From Piezodorus guildinii (taxonomy: Eukaryota > Arthropoda > Insecta > Hemiptera > Pentatomidae), in assembly GCA_023052935.1 (NCBI GenBank), contig CM041292.1, positions 141,449,143 through 141,513,142 of the forward strand: a DNA stretch of 64,000 nucleotides, written 5' to 3'. Shown piece by piece: positions 33,711-43,610 of the stretch. The translations under genes and the position numbers were made by a program. The notes beneath the pieces were generated by a model that saw nothing but the letters and a program-made list of their open reading frames with translations, did no database searches and was not told the DNA's origin. Position 1 is the first letter of the stretch. Every line of letters starts with the position of its first letter.

Positions 33711-33958
33711 GGTATGCGGTCTTAAAAAAAATAAATAAACACTAATAAGCAATACTTATTTTTATTGTGTGCCGACTTTTAGGCCTACAATCAGGGCTAA
33801 GAAAAATTTCTAAGAAATCTCTGCATTGGTTGTTATCTTGTTTCTCTTAGCCCTGATGAAGGCCCACAATGTTGGTCGAAACGTCGGCACACAGTTAAAA
33901 TAATTATTATTATAAATAATATTGCTTATTAGCGTGAATTTTTTTGATGACCGCATTC
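33711..33958. mobile_element. Foldback element carrying a hammerhead-ribozyme-like motif
   Basis: The element is nearly palindromic. The left end (GGTATGCGGTC, CTAATAAGCAAT, TGTGTGCCGAC) is matched inverted by the right end (GTCGGCACACA, ATTGCTTATTAG, GACCGCATTCC). On the plus strand 33850-33890 contains the hammerhead order: CTGATGA (33853-33859), stem II GGCC/GGTC (33861-33864 with 33874-33877), GAAA (33878-33881), then CGTC (33882-33885). GCC and GGC flank it as a possible stem I. ACGT between GAAA and the cleavage site is self-complementary, as in dimeric hammerheads. One extra base (A 33860) sits between core and stem II. The left half carries a degenerate inverted relative. No ORF. Confidence 0.62.
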
Positions 33959-35049
33959 CTAATAGTACATGTAATAGAGTACATTTTAATCCAATGAAAA
34001 TTATCCAGTTTAATATAAATAGACATTTTTTTCGAACATTGATTTCTTAAAAATATTTTTTGAGCGCTAAATGGTTCATAAAGCCTCCAATCACCATATC
34101 TTCACTAAATTGTCTAATGCGTTGCTTACCCATCACTAAATTAATGATAAAATTATGAAAACTATTGTAATAAATACTATTCATTGATTAGTATTGCATT
34201 AATTATTATTAATAACTTCTAATCCATTGAGCATCCTATGTAATCATGTTCTAAAATCTTAATTAAAGCCCATTATTCTTTTTCAAGGATATAAAAACCA
34301 AAAAAGTACTATCTTACAGGATTAATTTGTTTATATTTGTTATGGATAAAATTGTAAAAGAAAGAAAGGTTTAAGTCCTGAGCGATATATGGTTCCTTTA
34401 CTGAGGGGCACCCTACAGCGTTGTAAACGACCCTAACCCCATGCTATCAACCCCCATCAATTAAACTTGATCGAGCTCTTCAGCGCCTAACTGTGCACGC
34501 TGATGTAGGACCATCAACTGTGGTGAGGGGTATCACTCTATAGGTGTCTTTGTCAACTAACTTATCTGTTATGATTTATTATTTCAAGTGGCAGGAGCTC
34601 GAAAACTGTTTCTAATATTGGAAGTATTTTCTTCATTTTAAATAATTAAGTTTCTAATTTACGTTCACTCCTAATTTATTTAATTTTCTCGGACAGTAAT
34701 CAATTTTATTAAATGCTTATATTTCCCATAAATTGTATTAAGTTTGAAGCATTTTAGTTTTGGATAAAACCTTCATTTCATACTTTAGTATAGAACTCAC
34801 ATATCAGTGGGAATTATTTGTTATTTTGTTTTTTTAATTAAAAGCCTCTAGCGGTGTTGGTTTGAAATTCCTATAATTAGGTAATCTCTTCTACTGCCTC
34901 CTCCGAAGTTCGTTAAAAATATTACAAATTTCCAGTTGTGTGGGCGATTGAACAAAATTACCGACTCTACCAGGAACTACGGTATGAGTAGAATTAATGA
35001 CACCTAAATATCCCCTACTATCGCCGAGACATGTAGAAAATAGTGAAAT
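33959..35049. other. Intronic spacer
   Basis: AT-rich apart from a GC-richer patch at about 34370-34560 that I cannot assign. No gene seen. Confidence 0.5.
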
Positions 35050-35320
35050 ATCTAACTGATTCCAAAGCGGGTTTCGATACCTATTAGCTACGCCAAGAGA
35101 GAGCTCTCAGAGATCAGAAACCTACACCCTTCTGCACCAGTTGACGCTATCAAAGAAGAGCTGATGGAGATAGGCTACAAGATGCGCCAAGTCACTAATG
35201 TCATAAAAGATTGTGTTCAACTTCCTTTTTCAACACTTTAAGAGACGGATGAGGTGGCGGGAAAGGATGTCTTCTTCATTCGCTTATCAACAATCTTCTT
35301 CCTGTGAGGGGGCTCACCGG
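35050..35320 (+). pseudogene. Non-LTR retrotransposon ORF1 (gag) remnant, PRE_C2HC-like region
   Basis: One frame gives FDTY-stop-LRQERALR; the next gives IRNLHPSAPVDAIKEELME followed by IGYKMRQVTNVIK. This is the pattern of the PRE_C2HC region found before the zinc knuckles of Jockey-type ORF1 proteins (GLHPxTPxxxIKEELxxLGxxVRxVTN). A stop and a frameshift make it dead. The zinc knuckles are not seen. Confidence 0.65.
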
Positions 35321-35459
35321 ATTTTTGATTCGTTGAGAGAAATTATTGATTAGATCCTAAACTTAAAACCATGTATTCAGAGTGAATTCATTGGAAGTAC
35401 CTGTTATTAAAGAATATATTACCAAGCTTTAAAAGAAATATTGAAAAATTATAGAGACA

Positions 35460-36498
35460 TTTACTTTCACTTACCTGTTTATGAAATATGTTACAAGGGA
35501 AATTATTGCGATCGTGAACATTTTCGAATTCCAGTTTTCAACGGAAATACACGTTTTAGGGTTCCCTGAATCCAAATGACCTTGTCCCTCAAAAAAGGCC
35601 TGTGAGTCCGTGTGTGTGCGTCTGTGGTATGTCCAACACGAAAACTAAAAGGTGCACGAAACTGAAATTTCATATTTGAGACAACTAAATGCCTAGATCC
35701 TTGAGTAGGGAGCGGCGTGGTCTAGTGGATAGCGCGCTAGTCTGCTGTGGGTTCGAATTCCGGCTATGGCAGAATATTATTTATTCTGTTAATTCAGTCG
35801 GGGGGGGGGGGGGGTGACCCTAGGGTATGGAGACCCTCCTGGGGCAGACCCAGCCTCTATAAAGTGGGTACCCAAAATAATTGGGGAAAAACCTGGCGGC
35901 TGAGCGCGATTAAGGCCATATCACCTCATTGCACTGCCGTTGGCCAAGAAACAGTACGAATCTCTATATGTACTGAACCCAAGACCCTTCATGGGTTGTA
36001 GTGGTACAGATTTTTTTTTTTTTTAAATCCCTGAGATGTTTCAGTAACTTTTTCACTAAAATCAACAAATCAAAAGAGCTACTTAATAGAACGCATTTCG
36101 CACCTTTTTACGATTACTCAAAAACGTTCTAACGATTTTGATTAAACTCACTATACATATGTAAAATTTAATAGGCTTTGTATATGATATAAGTTTTGTT
36201 CTGATTGAAGTAGCCTGACAGGGCTTAAATGGCGAATTTTTGTATTTTCTTCCTCTAGAGTACCTTTAATTTTGTACATTCCAAAAGATTAACCATATCA
36301 TCACATTATTATTCATAAAGAACGGCTTAATTTACCTGTTAGATGAATTTGATGACTAACTAAAGGAAAAAGGAGCAAGGAGCAATATTTTTAATGTAAT
36401 TTTTTATTTTCTGATAATAAGATCAGTAATAAAGACGTATAATATATTGAAAAAATAGAAAGATTTTAGAAAAAAAAAAATATTTTAATTGTAAAATG
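35460..36498 (+). repeat. Family A repeat, copy A3 (lacks 3' end, interrupted by a SINE)
   Basis: It begins TTTACTTTCACTTACC and follows the family through GCGATCGTGAACATTTTCGA and CAGTTTTCAACGGAAATACA. It is split by an S1 SINE at 35706-36026, resumes with GAGATGTTTCAGTAAC, and fades at about 36498 where copy A4 begins. It lacks its own terminal GGTAAGTGAAAG end. Confidence 0.7.
35706..36026 (+). mobile_element. tRNA-derived SINE family S1, near-complete, with TSD
   Basis: The head TAGGGAGCGGCGTGGTCTAG, then TGGATAGCGCG, is an A-box-like tRNA start. GGGTTCGAATTCC (about 35751) is a clear B box. Next come a body with a G-run, GGGGCAGACCCAGCCTCTAT, the 3' landmark ACCCAAGACCCTTCATGG, and a T-run. 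ATCCTTGAG (35697-35705) and ATCCCTGAG (36027-36035) are a 9-base TSD with one mismatch. The insertion is inside a family-A repeat and so is younger than that repeat. Confidence 0.85.
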
Positions 36499-37310
36499 TA
36501 ACGAAAGTGTATGGTAAGTCTAGCACGAAAACGGAAAGTCGTATGAAATTGAAATTTCATATTTAAGACTACTACATGTCCGACATGTTACACCAACTTT
36601 TTTATTAAAATTCTCTGACCGGAAGTACTACTTATACCTTGCATTTTGTACTTTTTTTTTACGATTTTATCCTTTTTTCTATACGATTTTTTTATTAAAA
36701 AGGCTCTAACGATTTTAAATAAATTCGCCATATCGGTGTAAAATTAAATAGAGTTTAATATCATATAGGTTTCATTTCGGTTGAAATGAAAGAGCTTAAA
36801 TGCCAATATTTTAAATTTTCTTCATCTAAAGTAACTTATAATTCTCTAGGTTTAGAATAATTGCCCATATTATCATGTTAGGATTGATAACTAGAGACTA
36901 AATATAAAATTTAAACGAATTTAATATCAAACTTAAGGAGAAAAGAGAAAAAAAATGTTTTTTTATGTAATTTTTGTTTTTTTTTTAACATGAGAACAGT
37001 AACATGGATGTATAATATACCCTTAGAAAGCTAATGATTTTAGAAAACATATCTTATTCACAAAGTTGTAAAATGTAACGTTAAGTGACGAAAAATACAT
37101 AAACTCATTACTGATTATTGTAGGTTACAATTTAATGTAGTTATATTATTTAATCTTAATCACATGTTTCCAACGAAACTAAATAAACTTTTTAATTAAC
37201 TTAAGTTAGAACTTTTGTTCAACTTTAAGCTTATTTTAAAGTTTAATAGTTCTTAAATTGATTTTAACAGCCGAGTTAAGTGTAAGTTGCCCGAACCAGA
37301 TTTTTTTATT
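36499..37310 (+). repeat. Family A repeat, copy A4 (lacks 5' end)
   Basis: It starts inside the family at the GTATGGTAAGTCTAGCACGA region and runs to the 3' end (TTTTAACAGCCGAGTTAAGT, then TTGCCCGAACCAGA and a T-run). Together with A3 it looks like two tandem copies joined after an internal deletion. Confidence 0.65.
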
Positions 37311-38980
37311 TTTTATTGTACCTATCTATGAATTTCGGTGACACCTGCAAATGATTAAGGTTTATGTCACCGCTGATTGGTGCTGTTGACTCAGTTTAAT
37401 GAATCACTTACTGTACCTGAACAGTATTACTGTGTTAGCATATTAAGTAATTCACCGGTTCTGTGATGCATTGCTTTTACGTAACCTTTTACAGAATTCA
37501 CGAGCAGCAAGTATATTACATACATGGTTAATGATTGCGATGTTAAGTATCATGTTTAGAAATCATCAAGATTAAACAGAAGAATAAAAACATGTTATGA
37601 AATTATTCATTCTTACTAATATAAGTATTGCTAAAAGTATTGATATCTTTGAAACGTTTTTAATTATTGCTTAAATTTATAGGTTTTAAAAAATGTAAAC
37701 AATGATAATTAGTACAAAATTTTAAAAAATACACTTACACAAGTAGACATCACACCAAATGCACTATCCAAAATTCTATCAAGAATTGTACCTCATGCTA
37801 ACTACACTACTTATTAGGAAAACAAATTTTTATATTCTTGATACTTTTTTATAAGAATCGCTTGCAAAAGCTCTATGGATAATCACGATTTACTTATTAA
37901 ATTGTCCATGTTCTTTAAGGAAGAGACTACTAATTTTCTTTGACCTTTCTAAAAGCTTTGAAATGGTTTTCTAAAACCTTTTCCATATTCCTGACTCTCT
38001 TCTTCACTCTTTAGTCTTGCGTAATTCTTTTTAGAAAAGCATCAAACATATCAATTGGTTCAAGTTTTCCTATAGATCTGCTACATTTAAAAATCCTTTA
38101 CCTGTTCAAGTTTTGCAATTCATAACTGTCTTTGTGTTTATTCAATTGGCATTAAATTATAGCTTGCCCTAATTTGTCAATTAGTTTTCTTTTGGAACAT
38201 TTTAAAAGCGAAAATTACCAAAACTAGAAAAAAAAAAAAACGGAATTCGTTCTTAAATATCACTTACGATTTGGGGATAATTCATAACAAGTTGGTATAT
38301 AAGCCGGAAACTTCCAGAAACTTGGCTGAGTGAGTTACTAACTATCTCCAAGTGTATCTCCTCAGTTTGCCAGCGCCGACTGTTAAGTATTTATTCGTGT
38401 TTGTTGCCATTATATGTCATCATCAAATTGCAATTGCGTAGCTTTAGGTGTTTTGACTATATTTCGGTCCATTAAAAGAAAAATCCGGTCATACGTTTCG
38501 GAAAAATTCTGTTTGTTAATTTATTAAACACAAATTAGCTGTAAGATATGTCACATACAACATACCATTAATTGTAACAATTGAAGAAAATGAGACACTC
38601 ATATATCTTGATTAACAACATAAATGGAACAATTGTCCGGAAAAAAAAGTATTAGTACATAAGCAGCAGTGAAGTTTTCACCTAGTGCGTATCTGTTTAT
38701 CCTTTACTGATTCCAAAATGAACATAACTAAATAAAACGCTCTTTAAGTGGAGCGTACATCTAAAGCATCAGGTTTAATTTTGTTAGTTATTTTTTTAAA
38801 GATTTTTTTTACACATATTGTACGTAAAATGTTGGAATTGTCTCCTGCTATAATGTAAGCACTTTAAAGCCGAATGCATCGAAAATTTGATGCCAATAAA
38901 AAAATTTATGAAGCAAGTCTTTATTGCGAATATAACTAAATTCTTTATATTTACCTTTATAAAACATTAATGTATTTTTT
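37311..38980. other. Intronic spacer
   Basis: AT-rich; a few GC-richer patches near 38280-38480. Nothing recognised. Confidence 0.5.
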
Positions 38981-38994
38981 ATGTTTGACTATTT

Positions 38995-39496
38995 CCGCAC
39001 ACAAGACTGAAAAGACAAGAAACTGCTCGCTGCTTTCGATTACTTCAACACTTACTAGACAGACGCTCAAACCTTCCACTTAACTACAAAAGGCTCATCT
39101 ACATGACCATCATAAGGCCTATATGGACTTACGGAGTTGAGCTTTGGGGCTTTACTAAACCATCGAATTCTTCCCGTATCCAATCTGTACAATCCAAAAT
39201 CCTTCGTGAAATCCTCAACGCTCCTTACTTTGTCACAAATAAAATCATCCATAAAGACCTAAATGTTCCATATGTTGCTGATTTGGCCAGAACCAGATAT
39301 CATTCCTGATAATCCTCCGAGGCGTCTGAAAAGAAGATGGCCTTGAGACCTTCTAGTTTAAAATAGTTACTTGAGTGCTACCGTTGGGTTGTTCCTCTAC
39401 AAGTCTGTCTCATGTGATTTTTCTTTTAGCATATTTACTTGTTGTAATATAAATTACAGTTGTAAATTTCAATAAATAAATAAAAAAAAAAAAAAA
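38995..39496 (+). mobile_element. Jockey (J1 family) 3' fragment with TSD
   Basis: Plus-strand coding remains: NYKRLIYMTIIRPIWTYGVE, SRIQSVQSKILREILNAPYF, KDLNVPYVADLARTRYH, then RRLKRRWP. It is homologous to the C-terminal third of the 13329-14925 pseudogene. About 60 bases are missing between RYH and the C-terminus compared with 29618-29890. An A-run precedes 39497. Flanks ATGTTTGACTATTT (38981-38994) and ATGTCTGACTATTT (39497-39510) form a 14-base TSD with one mismatch. Confidence 0.88.
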
Positions 39497-39960
39497 ATGT
39501 CTGACTATTTAGGGCGTGTGTAAGAATCAGGCTTTATAAACTGGATAAAAAGTTCGAGCTGACTATTGATTTTTCACTACACTGCTGCACGAAGATTGCA
39601 GAAAGAATTTTAAATTATTCATTTTTTACTATTCACATCCTATTCTTCCGTTAGTTTTTATTTACTAAATAAATAAACCGATTTTTCTAAGAATAAGAAG
39701 AAATAAATAGTACTGTATACCTCTTAAATAATATTTACAAAATTAATGCATATGCATCATCTTATTTGATCTCACAATTATCGATTCTCTGATTGTTTAG
39801 ATTGGTCATCTAAATTTAGTTTCATACAGTTTACATATTGAATGATATGGATATTCCGCATGATTACTTATGTTAACCAAACGTATAGTTGTGTTTTGTT
39901 TGATTTTAACATATTTCATCATTTCTTTATTTTATTTTATTTTTCTTTAACATGAAATAT

Positions 39961-40274
39961 AAAAAAAACCTTTGCCACTACAAGCCGTAAAGAGTCTTGG
40001 GTCCAGCACATATAGATATCTATACTGTTTCAAGGCCAACGGCCGTGCAATGAGCTGATTCGGCTGAGATCACGCTCAGCCGCCAGGTTTTTCCCCAGTT
40101 TTGAGTACCTACTTTATAGAGGCTGGGTTTGCCCCAGGAGGATCTCCATACCCCAGGATCGCCCCTCGCCAGAAATAACAGATTAATTAGTATTCCACCA
40201 CAGATGGGATTCGAACCCAGGACCCGGAGCACACTAGACTAGCGCTCTATCCACTAGAACACGCCGCTCCCCGT
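39961..40274 (-). mobile_element. tRNA-derived SINE family S1, minus strand, with TSD
   Basis: On the minus strand the head lies at 40274 (GGGGAGCGGCGTGTTCTAG, A-box region), with the B box GGGTTCGAATCC near 40210, the S1 body, and the tail reaching an A-run on the plus strand at 39961. The perfect 9-base TSD ATGAAATAT is at 39952-39960 and 40275-40283. The right-hand TSD overlaps the start of a family-A fragment. Confidence 0.87.
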
Positions 40275-40277
40275 ATG

Positions 40278-40756
40278 AAATATTTAGTAATGGAAAGTAT
40301 TGTGATTTTGAACATTGTCGAAGGCGAGTTTTCACTTAGGTTCCCCTAAGTCTGAATGACTAAATTCCGTAAAAAGGTCTCTGTGTGTATTTGGTAAGTC
40401 TAGCTCGAATATGATAAGTTTTATAAAACTGATATTATCTGTTTTATACTTTTACTGCCACTTTATACAATGCATTTCGCACCTTTTTACGATTTCATCA
40501 AAAACTGATCTTGATTTTCATTACATTTCTTATATTGATGTTATATGATATGAGCTTTAATATCATGTAGGTTTTATTTTGATTGAAACAGTCTGACTGG
40601 GCTCAGTTATTTCACTTTTTACTAGCCGATATTTAATGTTAACGCAAGTATAGTTTAATAAGTGTATAATATACGATTGCATAGCTAAAGACTTTAGAAA
40701 AATGATAGTTAATGCATAAAGTTGTTTAAGGAAATCAAAAACGGATAAAAAAAATC
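40278..40756 (+). repeat. Family A repeat, internally deleted copy (A5)
   Basis: The 5' part (GAAATATTTAGTAATGGAAA, GTATTGTGATTTTGAAC) and 3' part (AGACTTTAGAAAAATGATAG, GCATAAAGTTGTTTAAGG) are present with gaps between them. It runs directly into the inverted copy A6. Confidence 0.55.
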
Positions 40757-41500
40757 TGGTGCGGGCAACACACGACTTTCACTTACCTCGATTTTTAAAA
40801 TCAATGAAACAATTTTCAAATACAGTTAGAAATAAAAATACGTGAAACTATTAAGGAATTAATCAAATTGAATTTATATAGAAACATGTGTTTTATTAAA
40901 AAATCTATTATATCATTATCTAAAATAATCAGTTAGTTTTATCTTCTTCTCATCACTCTCTATTAACTTCTAAAAGCTTGTGTATGAGATGATATTTTTT
41001 CTAAAATCTTTAGCTTTCCAACGGTATATCATGCATGTATATTACTGCTCTTATGTTAAAAAACGAAAAATTGCATTAAAAAAATAGTTTTTCTGTTTTC
41101 TCCTTTAGTTGGGTATCGAATTTATTCAATTTATATATTTACCTGTTTTTCATCAGCGTTAACAAGATAATCTAGTTATTATTATTGAATCTACAAAATT
41201 AAAGATACTTTAAGGAAAGAAAATATAAAATATCGGCATTTAAGCCCTGTCAGACCATTTTTATCCAAATAAAACCTACATGATATTAAAGCCCATTAAA
41301 TTTTACATCGATATAGCGAGTTTAATCAAAATCGAAACCGTTTCGAAAAAATCGAAAAAAGGTGCAAAATGCATAGTATAAAGTGCCTCTTCTAGTGAGC
41401 TCATTTTGATGAAAAAAGTTTTGTCACGTCTCGGGCGTATAGTTGTCTTAAATATGAAATTTCAGTTTCATAGGACTTACCGTTTCCGCCCGGGAGTTAC

Positions 41501-41531
<31 letters not shown>

Positions 41532-41660
41532 CTTTTTGCGGGACTTCGTTATTTGGACTCAGGGGACCATAAAACGTGTATTTCCGTTAAAAACTGGAAT
41601 TCGAAAATTTTCACGATCGCAATACTTCCCCTTGCTACGATATATATAGTAAGTGAAAGT
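40757..41660 (-). repeat. Family A repeat, complete minus-strand copy (A6)
   Basis: On the plus strand it runs CTGGTGCGGGCAACACACGA, then CTTTCACTTACC, through reversed signposts (ATTAAATTTTACATCGATA, GTGCAAAATGCATAGTATAA, TTTTCACGATCGCAATACTT), to GTAAGTGAAAGTAA. Both inverted ends are intact, making this the best reference copy. A (CA)n tract lies inside at 41502-41528. The ORF 41406-41672 is a by-product, with no recognised domain. Confidence 0.78.
41502..41528. repeat. (CA)n microsatellite
   Basis: About 13 CA units replacing the TGTGTGT-type segment seen at the same place in other family-A copies. Confidence 0.95.
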
Positions 41661-41905
41661 AATAATTGGTGATTGTAGATAATAAAATAGATTATTTAAT
41701 GTGAAATACATGTTTACTTTGAAACTCGATGGAATTATTTTAATTTATTTTTTTCGATTCTCTCTCCTTATTCCTTTAACATTACTTTATGCCATTTTGG
41801 CTTGTCGGGCCAATCCTTTATTCTTAAAAGTTCTTAAAGTGATTTTAACAACGGCAGTAAGTGACAGAATATCTTGTGTTGCTCACACCGGAGTTTTGTT
41901 TCCTT
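41661..41905 (+). repeat. Family A repeat, 3' half (A7)
   Basis: It shares GATTTTAACAACGGCAGTAAG, a GTGTTGCTCACACC end, and the preceding AT-rich 3' half with other copies. The 5' half is missing, and it abuts A6 tail to head. Confidence 0.5.
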
Positions 41906-42290
41906 TCGTTGTATTACATTTTTACGAATATAATCTAAATGTTATTTTGCCATGATCTCAATTAGCCGTTTGAATTGGAATAGGCTGGATCCCAGTGCTA
42001 CCTGCCACTTTCACGCTTGATAGGGCCGCTTCCCTTTTCCGCCTTGTGCCCTTCTCCTTCCTCTTCACCGACATTGCCAAACATATATTCAACTCTGTTT
42101 GCTGAGACTTCAGGAGTGTTTGTAGTCTAAAATTTATAACTTATATGTTATGCTCCTCATATGTGAATAACCGTTTATCTTCAAGTGACTGTTAAGTGAA
42201 TTTTATAGGAGAACATCGTAGGTGATTTGTTGAGACTGCTGTTTTATATATTTGTTGTCTTAAAATACGATTAAAACTGGATTTCCATAT
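41906..42290. other. Spacer with a GC-richer patch
   Basis: A pyrimidine-rich GC-richer block at about 41970-42100 is unassigned. Confidence 0.45.
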
Positions 42291-42301
42291 TGTTCTGCCT
42301 T

Positions 42302-42466
42302 TTTTTTTTATTTATTAATTTATTGAAATTTACAACTTTATTAGTAAATACATCAAGTAAATTGGCTCATAATATAGATAATATACATGAAAAGACATGA
42401 AGAGAATATGCCCGTTGGCAACACTCCACTAGGTAATCTAAACTAGAAGGTCTCGAGGCCATCTTC
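42302..42466 (-). mobile_element. Jockey 3' end, minus strand, with TSD
   Basis: Its reverse complement contains GATGGCCTCGAGACCTTCTA and the 3' UTR ending TTTACAACTTT-type sequence plus poly(A), matching the ends at 29618-29890 and 38995-39496. It is flanked by the 11-base direct repeat TGTTCTGCCTT (42291-42301 and 42467-42477). It is so truncated that only the last codons and the 3' UTR were copied. Confidence 0.85.
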
Positions 42467-42569
42467 TGTTCTGCCTTAATCGAGAAATTGTCATTAAGCT
42501 CTTTCGTTATTTGGATATCTTAATTTGTGTATTTATGTATATACAGTTATAAAATTTAATAAAATATAA

Positions 42570-42860
42570 ATTGAGAGAGAAACAGTTCTTTATTAAGTAA
42601 TATTACAATCAGTTCAATTAGGACATTATTAATAGTGATAAAGTACAACATTCATACTACATTCACACGATATATACAAAAAAATAAATTTATATAATAA
42701 TAGTACAATATACATATATACAAAACAAAATCAATAAAAATATTATACAAAACAAAATTAATAAAAATATTATACAAAAAAAAAAAATCAATATCAATAT
42801 TATACAAAACAAAATCAATAAAAATATATACAAAAGTCACTCATACCTTTGTAAAATATA
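42570..42860 (-). mobile_element. Jockey-like 3' UTR fragment with 27-base tandem repeat
   Basis: It matches the 3' UTR of the 13068-14925 element (a GGACATTA...TAATAGTG segment, CATTCATACTACATTCACAC). At 42719-42835 a unit of about 27 bases (TACAAAACAAAATCAATAAA + AATATTA) is repeated about four times with variation, giving a spurious FFLYNI-type ORF on the minus strand. Confidence 0.65.
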
Positions 42861-43163
42861 AAATAAAAAATTTTTTTTTTTTAGAATTCGTTAACCTTAT
42901 CCATTCGTACATCACAATCCTTAACTTCCTTCTAGCATCCACTATTCATCCATCTCCTTGAAGATTAGTCTATCATGCCTTTGTATGATTGACTATTTGG
43001 CCTCTTTATTTTGGTTCTAATTCAATTTTTATTATAATTTTATCCTGTTTTAGTATGTCTTTTTTTTGCGTTTTTTTGAATTAGCAATATTATCTTTTTT
43101 TATATTAATTCATAGTAAATATGATGTATAATGTATAAATATAACATATACATACATGAGGGA
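42861..43163. other. Spacer
   Basis: AT-rich. The block ATTATCTTTTTTTATATTAA plus TTCATAGTAAAT (about 43089-43120) recurs at about 43906-43937. Confidence 0.5.
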
Positions 43164-43215
43164 TGTAGAAGCTCTGTTTCATACCTACAATTTGGTTCGA
43201 AAAGTTAGGGTTTAA
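43164..43215. repeat. 52-base segment identical to 53113-53164
   Basis: It begins TGTAGAAGCTCTGTTTCATA and ends AAGTTAGGGTTTAA, with no difference between the copies; flanks differ. No known element assigned. Confidence 0.85.
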
Positions 43216-43513
43216 GAAATTCAAAAGAATAACATGATAGAGCTCGCACGTTAAAATGAAACGAATGACACTTGACAAATGAATAAAGCTACTGTATTCA
43301 CTTGTTTCTGAATTTTCAAAATTACTAAATCACCAACTCATACTTACTCAAACCCACATGGGACATACTTCTCACAGATATACTACTTAGCAATCAGTTC
43401 CTTAAAAAGCTCTACAAGTACGTTACTAACTAAACCCTACATACTGACTAACACGTACCAACCTAAGGACTCTTTATCTACGATTCCATAATAACTTATA
43501 CATATATTAAAGC

Positions 43514-43610
43514 AACACACTTAATGGAAATATGGCTACAACTGACATGCCCATGAATCCGAATAGAAAATTGAAAAGGTGCTGGATGCAAGATCTGCTG
43601 TAATTATTAG
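43514..43610 (+). repeat. 41-base repeat plus Jockey-like C-terminal codons
   Basis: 43514-43554 (AACACACTTAATGGAAATAT, then GGCTACAACTGACATGCCC) is identical to 43827-43867. It is followed by a frame reading NPNRKLKRCWMQDLL-stop, which fits the Jockey C-terminal motif NPPRRLKRxWPRDLL. This suggests another, more diverged relic of that family. Confidence 0.45.

Noticed and set aside
35747..36001. ORF starting MGSNSGYGRILF
   Set aside because: Lies wholly within the S1 SINE; the antisense ORF in the other S1 copy (40020-40232) is the same artefact.
42652..42840. ORF with repeated FIDFVLYNI motif as a membrane protein
   Set aside because: It arises from a 27-base AT-rich tandem repeat in a Jockey-like 3' UTR on the minus strand.
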